Source: Lineus longissimus
Taxonomy: Eukaryota > Nemertea > Pilidiophora > Heteronemertea > Lineidae
Length of the DNA stretch: 64,000 nucleotides
Reading direction: 5' to 3'
Assembly (NCBI RefSeq): GCF_910592395.1
Contig: NC_088316.1
Span: forward strand, 8,864,001-8,928,000
Positions within the stretch are counted from its first letter, which is position 1, and each line of letters starts with the position of its first letter. Both the position numbers and the translations under genes were made by a program. Of this stretch, positions 55,492 to 64,000 are shown one piece after another. The notes under the pieces were generated by a model. The model worked only from the letters and a program-made list of their open reading frames with translations. It ran no database searches and had not been told where the DNA came from.

Positions 55492-56419
55492 ATGTCTTCG
55501 AGTAAAGTTGTGGAGGTCTTCCAGGATTCAGACAGTGACGACGGAGGACTTGATTTAGATGATGACGATGAGGATGGGAGGCTTTCCGACGCTTATGAGT
55601 CTTACCGTGAAGATGCGCCTATGGATGCGTCTGACGATTTTCAGCAAATGGATACGTCTGACCTTGACGACACTTTTCAGCCTTCAGATGTGTCTGACCC
55701 CGACAGTGATGACCATGGCACATCTGGTAGCGAATCTGATAATGAAGGTAATGTTCTGCAGCCTGCTCTAGGTGGCAGAGGTCGTGGTCGTGGGCAAGGA
55801 AGATGAGGATGACAAAGAGGTTGTGGTCGTCCACCTGGTGGTGGTGCTAATGTCGCTAGGACACAGAGGGAACGTCGAGCTTATGTTTTGAATGACCAGA
55901 ATATGACATACGCAAACTGGGTCGATACAAATAATACGGCACCAGTTGTTCATCCCTTTACGTCAGCAGCTGAGGTTCTTGTTTACACTACAGGTTTCAA
56001 GGCTGTGGACTTCTGCCAACTCTACCTTGATGAAGATCTGATCAACCAAATCCTGATACATAAAAAAAAACCCGCTGATGACTACCTTCGTAACCCTCCT
56101 ACCCCACTGAAACCCAAGTCTCGAGCTCATGAATGGACCCCCACCAATGCAGAAGAGATGAAGACATTCCTTGCCTTCACCATGCTGATGGGAATCGTTC
56201 GCAAGCCGTCAATTGCCCTCTACTGATCAACAGACCCACTGTACTCTACACCACTTTTTTCCCAGGTCATGACGAGGAACGATACTCATCTTGAAGTTCC
56301 TGCTCTTGAATGATAACGCCACAGCAGTGCCAATGGACCACCAAGACTACGACCATCTGTACAATCTTCGCCCATTGATTGATAACATGTATGCAAAGTT
56401 CCAAACTGCCTATACACTA
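55492..56419 (+). pseudogene. piggyBac transposase, N-terminal part
   Basis: MSSSKVVEVFQDSD start, then a long Asp/Ser-rich acidic N-terminus and a Gly-Arg-rich stretch (GGRGRGRGQGR). The first piggyBac transposase block follows: WTPTNAEEMKTFLAFTMLMG, IVRKPSIALY, STDPLYSTPLFSQVMTRN, LKFLLLNDNA and YNLRPLIDNMYAKFQ. Lesions: TGA at 55804-55806 and 55810-55812 in the Gly-Arg stretch, TGA at 56224-56226 (Trp expected), and a frameshift near 56275. The sense reading ends at about 56419, before the first catalytic Asp. The next piece is on the opposite strand. Confidence 0.85.
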
Positions 56420-56602
56420 GCTAGGTCTTGCAATGAGTTTTTTGGGATACCCAGTGATGCCCTTCCTTACTGTACCACATGCGTTAATGTGGTTCTCATA
56501 AAAGTGCTTCATGAGGTGGGGCGTGGTGTAGTAATTGTCGATGTATATTTGGTAACCCTTGCCAATGAGTAGAACCATTGTGTCAAGGACATGATTTTCA
56601 GT
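56420..56602 (-). pseudogene. piggyBac transposase, inverted catalytic segment
   Basis: Read on the minus strand from about 56600: ENHVLDTMVLLIGKGYQ, then IYIDNYYTTPHLMKHFYENH, then ACGTVRKGITGYPKKL. This is the typical piggyBac block with the Asp of DNYYT and the CGTVR motif. It lies antisense to the N-terminal part directly beside it, so the element has suffered an internal inversion. Confidence 0.8.
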
Positions 56603-56632
56603 TTCGGATCATACCTGATCTTTTGCCATCCC

Positions 56633-56705
56633 ATGGCGGTTTTGCACTCGAGTTAAAGTCAATTCTCTTCATGAAGCGTTTCAAAGTCACGAGTGCTCAA
56701 AAGCA
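56633..56705 (+). repeat. 73-bp duplication, copy 1
   Basis: Begins ATGGCGGTTTTGCACTCGAG and ends CGAGTGCTCAAAAGCA. It is identical over 73 bp to 58924-58996. Confidence 0.9.
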
Positions 56706-57144
56706 CGTATACATCACAATACAGGTTTTTGATTTGACCTAATTTTCAAGATCACAGAGGTCAAATGGTGTAAATTGGCCGTTTGAGTGTAACTATGGCA
56801 CGTTTTGTAGCCGCTAAAACTATGAACTTGAAATTTGGTACACATGACTCCCTATCACATGTAACCTCTGACACGGAATTTCAATCCGATCTGATTCTCT
56901 GACTGAATGGGCCACCAGGAGACCAAAACCTGAAAAAAGATAAAAAGTGCAATATCTCGCTTGTTAGTGACTTGTTTTCGATGACTTGTTTATGGTTGGT
57001 ACTCCAAGCAAGGATACATCACATGTCATACTGACTTTGGTTTGACCTATATACTATACATGTAGCATGTTTCTTAACCAGAATGAATACCTAACCACCA
57101 AATATCTATACGGTGAGCACAATGGCTCCTGGCCGTTTCATTTT
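56706..57144 (+). mobile_element. Family-1 short-element fragment
   Basis: One and a half modules (TCACAGAGGTCAAATGG, GGCACGTTTTGTAGCC, CCACCAGGAGACC) and the family-1 terminus CGGTGAGCACAATGGCTCC, then TGGCCGTTTCATT. Closely related to 33470-33612. Confidence 0.65.
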
Positions 57145-57790
57145 AAGAAGTCCATTTTTGACCCTCATGACAGTGACTATTCCAGAGGCCCTAGAAAAAA
57201 AACTGTTTGTTTAAGGGACCTGAAATTTTCTTTCAGTGCCAGAGTGTTTTGAATTATTGCAGGAAAATTCAGGTTTTTCAAGATTTTGTAAAATTTGAAA
57301 AAAATAAAAATAAAAAGGATATTTTGTTATATGTTTTATATACATATTATTGTTTTACTGACTTCGCCTATCAGTCATCTAACACTTACAAGCTAGTAAT
57401 ATTTATTTTGAATGTGGTAGATATTGAGGAAATCACCAGGGCAAAGGGGTATTTTGCACTTCCACCTGACACGAAATATTTCAAAAATTCACCCTGAGGA
57501 ATTCATTTCGGAAAAGATCGTTTACTCAGACTGAATTCGCCAAAAATTATGCGACTTTTTCAGCTGGAAACGGATGAAGCGTGGCCTTCCTGCCGCCCTT
57601 TCTGCTAATCATACTGACCCGGGATGCCTTGCGACCAGAATCTGGCGTATGCTTCGCTAAGGCTCGAGCAGAGCTTGCATTTATTGAGCTTGGGTATCGC
57701 CATCTAACGATATATACCAAAACCAACCCTATCTGTCGATCAACGGATTTGGCACACAAGCGATGCATTTTCTTGTTCATCGATCGACAG
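57145..57790. other. Distal piggyBac interior, unrecognised
   Basis: Open frames on both strands near 57547-57800 show no convincing piggyBac C-terminal Cys domain. It precedes the right terminal repeat. Confidence 0.35.
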
Positions 57791-57888
57791 GTAGGGCACT
57801 GAAAGAGTTAAGCACACAAATTCAGCATCATATTATTGTGATGAACTGGAAAAAGTGTTGCCAAAATGCATTTTACACTGTCTTTTCA

Positions 57889-58155
57889 GAAACTGCGCAT
57901 GAAATGCAGAAAAGGGAGTCAGAAGGGAGGCCTCTGCACAAGGAGGCAGTCGAGGCTAATTTGGAGGAGCAGCGGCGTCATTATGAAGAAGGGAAGGAGA
58001 AACGAGATGAGGAGCAGCGAGAGAGGGAGAGGTTGGAGTTGGAGAAACTTAAGAAAACAGTGCAGGTATGGCAGCTAGCAGTCTTTAAGGGTTACGAGGA
58101 TGTCACAGGCAGAGAAACAGTATTGCCAAGTTTTAAGGACAACAAGTCCAACTAA
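57889..58155 (+). CDS. Candidate terminal exon, charged coiled-coil protein
   Basis: After an acceptor-like CTGTCTTTTCAG the frame reads HEMQKRESEGRPLHKEAVEA, then a highly charged helix rich in Glu/Arg/Lys (EEQRRHYEEGKEKRDEEQRE) and a tail ending LPSFKDNKSN and TAA. It looks like a coiled coil and lies just outside the piggyBac right end. A donor-like GTATGG at about 58065 would give a shorter exon. No family recognised and no partner exon found. Confidence 0.3.
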   Translation, partial: ETAHEMQKRESEGRPLHKEAVEANLEEQRRHYEEGKEKRDEEQRERERLELEKLKKTVQVWQLAVFKGYEDVTGRETVLPSFKDNKSN

Positions 58156-58169
58156 GTCCAACATAGATA

Positions 58170-59450
58170 ATAATATAGCAATGATAATGACAATAATATA
58201 CGTTATATAGCACTTCTTTACTACTACTACTACTACTAAGACCAGTGACATAAGGATGTAGGGGCGCTGGTAGCACTGATAGGTGCCCAAGAAGATCGGT
58301 TTTCAGCCATTCGGATAAGTTCAGGTGTTGTGAAGTCAGTTCATTCTTTGATTTTGTCCATCCATGTTTTCCTCTCTTCCTCCATCCAACAACAGTGTCT
58401 TGCAACACGGTCTTGGTAAGCAAGTTGTGTCGGCAAACGTGCCCAAACCAGTTGAGCTTCCATCTTTTCACGGTGCCAAGTACTGACTTGTGTGATCCAC
58501 AAGCTGTCTCAACCTCTTGTCGAACTGACACATTAGTTCTTCATTGTACATAGGAGATGCCAATTAGTTTTCGTATGCACTTCATCTCAAATGCCACTCT
58601 AACATTAGAGGGGCCACTGGGGATGGCGTGGTTAGGGGATGGACGTAGTTCCTCTAAAGCCATTCAACATCGCCATTATGAAAAATCAATCAGAGTTGTC
58701 ACCACATGATGATTGTGACGAAGTTGCGCAAGTGGTAGAGTGAACCGGCCAAAATAGTTCTCAAAATAATCGTACATTTCGATATTTGTGCAATCCTTTC
58801 TCTGTATATTGTATTTACTAAATTCAATAAATTGATAAATAAATCGTTTGAATCACATTTTTTGGAAAAAGCCTTTTGAATCGAGGTCAAGAGAAATAGC
58901 TTTTGGCGCAAATGACGTCACCAATGGCGGTTTTGCACTCGAGTTAAAGTCAATTCTCTTCATGAAGCGTTTCAAAGTCACGAGTGCTCAAAAGCAGTTG
59001 TTGTTCAGCTTTTACAGCCAAAGAGCAATATAGAGATAATAAAAGCATGATGTTCTTGCTCTGTAAAATGAGGCCGAGTCTTGACAGTGCAGCTGTGGCT
59101 TGGGCGATTCTTACTTTCATCTCTTGTGTTGAGGTACAATCCCTGTTGAGGAATAATTCAAGGTATTGGAATTGGTCCTCATATTCAAGGAGTTCTCTGC
59201 ACATTGTTATATCCATTATGGTGCCTTGTTGAGGGCTGTTGGCCATTCCTTTGCTTTTTGGGTGTTAACTTCCATACCATAGTTACCACTGCTCTTTTCA
59301 ACTCGGGCAGAGAGTCTTGATGTTCTCCTCCGTTGCCTGCCATCGAGTCTGCATAGTGAAGGTTGCTTAGTGGTTGTGGGGTCGAAGTCAAGACACTGAA
59401 CTTCTTCCACATGGGAGTAAGGAACGGAGAGTCTAGAGCTTGCACCACGT
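58170..59450 (-). pseudogene. RTE-like LINE reverse-transcriptase remnant
   Basis: Minus strand. NLHYADS (degenerate YADD) near 59350, then GNYGMEVNTQKAKEWP, MCRELLEYEDQFQYLE, STQEMKVRIAQATAALSRLG, and after an interruption MKCIRKLIGISYVQ, SVRQEVETACG and LNWFGHVCRHNLLTKTVLQ. The order and motifs match the C-terminal half of RTE-type RTs. There are stops and frameshifts throughout. A (TAG/TAC)n tail with GTGCTATATAACG lies at about 58195-58235. The block at about 58605-58996, including the 73-bp repeat, interrupts the frame and has no RT homology. Confidence 0.75.
58924..58996 (+). repeat. 73-bp duplication, copy 2
   Basis: Identical to 56633-56705. It sits at the edge of the sequence interrupting the RTE-like LINE. 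Confidence 0.9.
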
Positions 59451-59485
59451 GCTGATATCTGATGACTCATGCAAACGCATAGAAG

Positions 59486-60546
59486 TGTCAAGCTTGGTTT
59501 TCTAACTAACTCTTATTTATTGGTAAAATAACATAGTATAAGTAAAGTACATACAACAATAAGGAAGTGATTGGTAGTGATTGGTCAAGAGTCTCTTAGA
59601 CATCTGACTGACAGATATGCTAATGAAGTAGGCCAGCTGCCTGATGGCAAGCTGCATAAGTCAGTGATCGCAGCATTCTCCCACGACGAAGAATAAATTC
59701 GAAGGATTTAACCTGATAATATGAGTAATCGATCAAGAGAGATGTCAAGTGGAAAAAAAAGCTTTTTCCTGAACAGTATAAACCGGATAAAGACACAGAT
59801 AGAATAGCTGAACAAACAGACCCAATTACAAAGTTTGCAGCTTCTAAGAGTTCATTCAACGAACTTGATTAACTCAGGCGGACATTGTAAACAAGTTCCG
59901 TATGTAGACAGAAAACTATTCACCATCCTAAATACTAATACAAACAAAGTGTCCTTCTGTACCGAAAGATCAAAGAGAAACAGCGTTTCTGAGTGTCTGG
60001 AAATGCTAAAGATATCCGGTAGTTGACCAAGATAAATTGAAATATTGCGTTGTGTGATTTAATACCATAATACGACAGTACAAGTAAAGAAAATAAAGCA
60101 GAAGTTCTAAGACACTTATAAACACATGGCTAAATAATCTCAGCAAGGAGATTGGATGTGAACAGGAAGTGCAATCCTCTGCAGGTCTGTTAACAAGATT
60201 AGAGTGCGTAAAGCCTCAAAGCATAAAATGCGTACTTATTCAAGTGTTACAAATGGTAGCTAAACTAAACCAAGTCAAAGTATGAGGTCATAATTACTTG
60301 ACCTTAGTCAAACACCATCAAATATATAAACATTGCAATATGAAAATGAAAATTCAATTATGCAAAACGAGAATATAAATGTGAATGAAGATAATTTACC
60401 AAGGAAAAAAATACAATAATCCAGTCATGTATACATTGTGAGAAACGAATAATCGACGTTAATCCAATGTCTAGGAAAACGCTAAATGATGAATGTATAG
60501 ACGCATACACGTTGCAAGAATTATTTGAAAGCAATAGTAAAGTGTC
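59486..60546 (-). repeat. Possible 3' LTR of the second BEL/Pao element
   Basis: The plus strand starts TGTCAAGC and ends AAGTGTCA, giving TGTCA/TGACA inverted termini. AATAAA on the minus strand at about 59513 would suit an LTR polyadenylation signal. There is no clean purine tract, and the second LTR is outside the window, so this is a weak call. Confidence 0.3.
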
Positions 60547-63500
60547 AGTTCGCTGTAGTCTGTAAAGCAAATGATTTTCCCAAGTTTTCATTTCACTCTG
60601 CGCTTTAAGAGCAGCTTGGCGTTTTGGCCTGGTATTAGGCCCATTGTCAGTGTCTGGCGTAACCGGATCGGCAGGGGTTTCAGTCGGCTTGTTATCATCA
60701 GGCGCATTGAACATGGCTGAGTTCACCTCCAGGGGGTACAGTTTCGCGATCGGGCGGTTCAAAATACCAGATTTAGTTTTTAGATCGACAGATCTAATAA
60801 GTCCGTCGCGACCGGGGTACACCTTAGTGATCACACCAAGATTCCATTCAGTGCGTGGTATACAAGAGTTTTCAATCTGAACTATGTCAACGACAGATAG
60901 GATATTAAGCGTAATACCTTTGCCGCTGATACGTTCATTTTTGCGAAGTGCGGAAAGATAATCTGAAGTCCATCGTTTCCAAAAGTCTGCCTGTATCAGT
61001 CCAAGAAGGATGTTACGGCTGCATAAATCCTGTGGTTAACCAAACGTTGGGTCGTTGAGCTCATCCATACTATCTATGTCATACGGTAGTGCAGTTATCG
61101 GATGTCCTAGTAAAAGGTGTGACGGTGTCAGTGGTGACACATCAACATCCTCAGAAACTTATGTCAGCGGGCGGTCGTTCAAACCTGCTTCCACTTCTAT
61201 CGATGGCGTATTGAGTTCATCAACAGACACAAAGGCCCGACCTAGCACTTTTTTGAGTGAGGTTTTCGTTAGTTCTATCAGTCTCTCCCAGAAACCACCC
61301 CACCAAGGGGCACGTTTGGGAATATTTGTCCACTGTACGCGACGATTTGCGAGGTATCTCCTGACTGTGCGTGATTTGAACAGTTCGGTGAGGTCATTAG
61401 CCGCTGCCACAAAATTTGATCCGTTGTCCAACACCATTTTCTGGGGAAGAGAACGTCGGGCGACGAATCTCCGAAAAGCCCTTTGAAATGCCTCAGATGA
61501 CATGCCCATTACCAACTCGAGATGAATCGCACGCGTGACAGCACATGTGAGACCAATCGGTTACATGTACGGTTTGCTGTTGACGACCCAACAAATGACA
61601 CATTTTCAGAACAAATGTTTTACAGTGATCCGGATTTGTGTTATCCAATATCTGTGCCTGATGTTAATAATTGTCGATTGTAGTCCTGAATGATTTGTCT
61701 TGGCGCGTGACAGTCAAGAATAATGAGATTTGCAAGTCTACTTTTCGGATGTATCAAGATAGGAAACTTCATGGTGTATTGCATGGGCGCATTATGGAGT
61801 CGGCCACCGACTCTCAAAATACCATCATGTCTATGAACAGACGTAATTGTCGCGCTAGAGTTCCGAGTGTTTCTGCTTTCCCTTGAAGTTCTTGAGCTCG
61901 GTTTCGTAGTAATACGTTTGAGTATCTTTGATCTATCTGCGTTCTGCTTCATTAATCTCCTGCGCATTTAACTCTCCATGTACACGATTTTCCTTTTTGG
62001 CCTTGATATTGTTGACAAAACGCATCACAAGAGCGCTAATGCATAAGAGTTGCTGCAGTGAACTGTATCTCTCTGAATCAACAATGTTCATTATCCCGCA
62101 TGGCGCAGCAGGTTGGCACGTGACTTTGTTTATACTAATGTCAATAGCTTCCTCGTTGGCGATAGTAACGAGTAAAGTTTTTGCATCAAGTACATCACAA
62201 GATGGCCAATTTCCGGTTTTTAGCCAATCTGGTCCGTTCCACCTCAGAGTATTTTGAGACAGGTTTTCCGCAGAGATTCCTCGTGAAACCAGGTCTGCTG
62301 GGGCAATATCTGTGGGGCAATATCTGAATTCGGAGATGATGTCAAAGGCTTTGATTTCAGTGATGCGATTCTGGACAAAACATGGCAGTTTTTTGTCACT
62401 GCGAAGCCAGTGAAGCACTATCTGGCTATCAGACCACAGTGTACATCCTTTGATATCTAGTTGCTGTTTCAAGCTTTGGTGTACAAAGTTAATCAAGCGT
62501 GCGCCTAATAAGGCTGCCATAAGTTCTGTGTGCGGTATAGTTAGTGTTTTTACAGGAGTTACTCTTGCCTCCGACATGACAATTGAAACAGTGTTTGTGT
62601 TGACATGGCGGAGGTAGACTACATATCCGTAAGCGAGCCAAATATCCTTGCGGGTCATAAATCCCTGCGGTAATCTGCAGACATTCGCGTTTTTTCACCG
62701 CGTGATCATTATCCAAGGAGCGTGCGCATTTGTTTAGGTATGCTAATTTGTCAGTGTTTGTATTCCATGTTATCCCAAAGACGTTGGTTTCCGGATCAGA
62801 GTTTGCACGGTTTTCGTTCTGTGCAATGTTGCGTAGTTCCACTGAATTAGTAGCCCATTCTCGTAAGTTGGATCGAGCGTTCTTTGTGAGCGTGTTAGCT
62901 TCGCGATGGTAATCAACTAAGTTGGCTTCCGTGTTCGTTCCGCTGATAATGTTATCGACGTACGTATTCCTGCCTATGTCCTGCACAACGGTGCTGGCGT
63001 TTCTTTCGAGATGTTGTTTCACAGTTGCATTCAATATAAACGGTAAGCAGACTGCTCCCAACAGCACGGCTTTGAACTGAAACACTGCGAACGTAGATTC
63101 AGGATCGTCCGGATCGCTTAGCCATAGGAATTTCGTCCACTGTTGGGCACTTTCATCCAGTCCGATGTGGCCTTTTCTAGATCTGCCGATAAGCCAAACT
63201 TCTGAGTCCTAAAATGCAGAAAAATTACAGCTAAATCGTTGAGGAGGGGAGGTCCTGCCTCTAAACAATCATTGGACTGTTTCCATTTGCCGTTTTGCAT
63301 GAGCAATCGTATACGACTCCTATGGGAGTCGTTTCCAAATCCTTTTTCACAAGATGATGTGGTAAATAATGTCCGTTGTTAGGATTTTCCTTAAGTACGC
63401 GGTCAACAAATCCTCTATCGATTTCATCATGTATGATACCATGATACACTTTCCTCAGGTCAGGTGTGAGGCGACGAACCATGTTTTTGGTCCGGGCCTG

Positions 63501-64000
63501 GCAAACGTTGTAGTTTGTTGGGAGCGGCGGATGGTCTCCTCTCAACGGCAGTTTCGCAATGTATCTGTTGTCTTCCATTCGCAGATGGGTTTCAGTGTAT
63601 TCCTCGTATGTAATTTCCTTCGTTGTTGCCATATTCGTTATTCCGATACTTTCAATGCCTCAGAATTTCTCAATTTGAGTATCGATGGACTTGTGCATTA
63701 CACTTGTAGAGAACACTGATGCGGTTACTGGTGGATTCGGACCAGATAACAAGTATCCAGGTTTTGATGACACGGTAATTGGGCCTTTGCCCCAAACAAT
63801 GTGATTTCCTGCGATATCCCAATAATGATCGGCACCGATTAGCACAGAAATTTCAAACGTATCCACGTGTGAAGGCGTGTGAAGGCGTGTGCGCTAGCGT
63901 TAGATTACGTAGGTGAGGCAACTTTGCGACATCCGGGTTAACAAGATTTTGCATTGGCTTGGTTAATTTCAGCACAACAAGAGCGCGGATGTTGATATGC
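60547..64000 (-). pseudogene. BEL/Pao retrotransposon pol, long but inactivated
   Basis: Minus strand, continuing past the window end. In order: aspartic-protease-like domain end (ISVLIGADHYWDI, 63866), the region before RT (LPLRGDHPPLP; GHYLPHHLVKKD), RT (GLSADLEKA; FKAVLLGAVC; active site YVDNIISG at about 62965, where YVDD is expected), RNase H (MSEARVTPVKTLTIPHTELM; LWSDSQIVLHWL; ADLVSRG), integrase (HHCC remnant; TCAVTRAIHLEL; VLDNGSNF; GGFWERLI), and a C-terminal domain (LLGLIQADFWKRW; LGVITKVYPGRDG). Lesions: a 10-bp tandem duplication at 63866-63885, TGA at 63660-63662, frameshifts near 63290 and 63175, a deletion near 62660, and loss of the integrase segment with the first Asp. Confidence 0.85.

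Larger units (their letters stand above)
54639..57807 (+). mobile_element. piggyBac-type transposon, rearranged
   Basis: Left end ACCCTTTCGGTGCC after TTAA (54635-54638); right end GGCACTGAAAGAG before TTAA (57808-57811). The ends match at 11 of 13 positions, with one extra A on the left. Subterminal ACGTACAACGTACGTCC at about 54659 matches the MITE at 10029-10427. It holds a broken transposase, an inverted internal segment, a 73-bp duplicated sequence and a family-1 short-element fragment (56706-57144). Confidence 0.75.

Noticed and set aside
57547-57802. piggyBac C-terminal domain on either strand
   Set aside because: No consistent Cys pattern could be read in any frame; left unassigned.
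1-64000. Bacterial or viral genome features (operons, Shine-Dalgarno sites, rRNA)
   Set aside because: Introns, SINEs and LINEs, TTAA transposons and low coding density make it an animal genome; no rRNA sequence was recognised.

Overview
This is a eukaryotic window, almost certainly from an invertebrate animal and probably a marine one. There are no bacterial-style operons. Coding is split by GT-AG introns, and the transposable-element mix (THAP/Kolobok, piggyBac, BEL/Pao, Ty3/gypsy, Helitron, L2/CR1-like LINEs, and short elements beginning TTTTAGCTCACC or TTTAGCTCAGCTGA) resembles that of molluscs, brachiopods, hemichordates, amphioxus and similar genomes. The species cannot be fixed from the sequence. 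About two thirds of the window is recognisable repeat. Only two or three short exons look like ordinary host gene.

Layout. 1-2.2 kb: a foldback repeat with 55-bp perfect arms, a THAP-finger exon fragment, and 69-bp and 36-bp minisatellites. 3.4-6.06 kb: a decayed L2/CR1-like LINE. 7.0 and 18.8 kb: two phase-compatible exons of an unrecognised host gene. 9.4-11.6 kb: two LINE remnants on the minus strand, one split by a piggyBac-type MITE and one lying in a minisatellite. 12.2-14.6 kb: a BEL/Pao remnant with a 3' LTR, followed directly by a hAT-like transposase relic. 16.8-38.6 kb: a gene-poor stretch dominated by three families of short Helentron-associated-like elements (tandem core modules, terminal hairpins), MITEs and a tRNA-Met-derived SINE.

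39.4-45.5 kb (minus strand): a Helitron Rep/helicase with a few inactivating lesions, then an intact 339-aa coiled-coil protein upstream on the same strand. 46.24-52.18 kb: the most striking object, a complete Kolobok-type DNA transposon with TTAA target duplications and terminal inverted repeats. Its ten-exon THAP transposase reads through 736 codons with one blemish: a TGA exactly at the first zinc-binding Cys codon of the THAP finger. A second, convergent gene resembling the P2X7-receptor intracellular domain has its stop codon one base away from the transposase stop. 53.3-54.3 kb: Ty3/gypsy integrase remnant. 54.6-57.8 kb: a broken piggyBac with an internally inverted catalytic segment. 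58.2-59.4 kb: RTE-like LINE remnant. 59.5-64 kb: a second BEL/Pao element on the minus strand that runs off the window.

There is no operon logic. What connects the genes is mobile-element biology: autonomous elements (Kolobok, piggyBac, Helitron) beside short non-autonomous elements with matching ends or architecture, nested into one another. All frames, splice sites and phases were read by eye. Family names rest on motif recognition, not on database searches.
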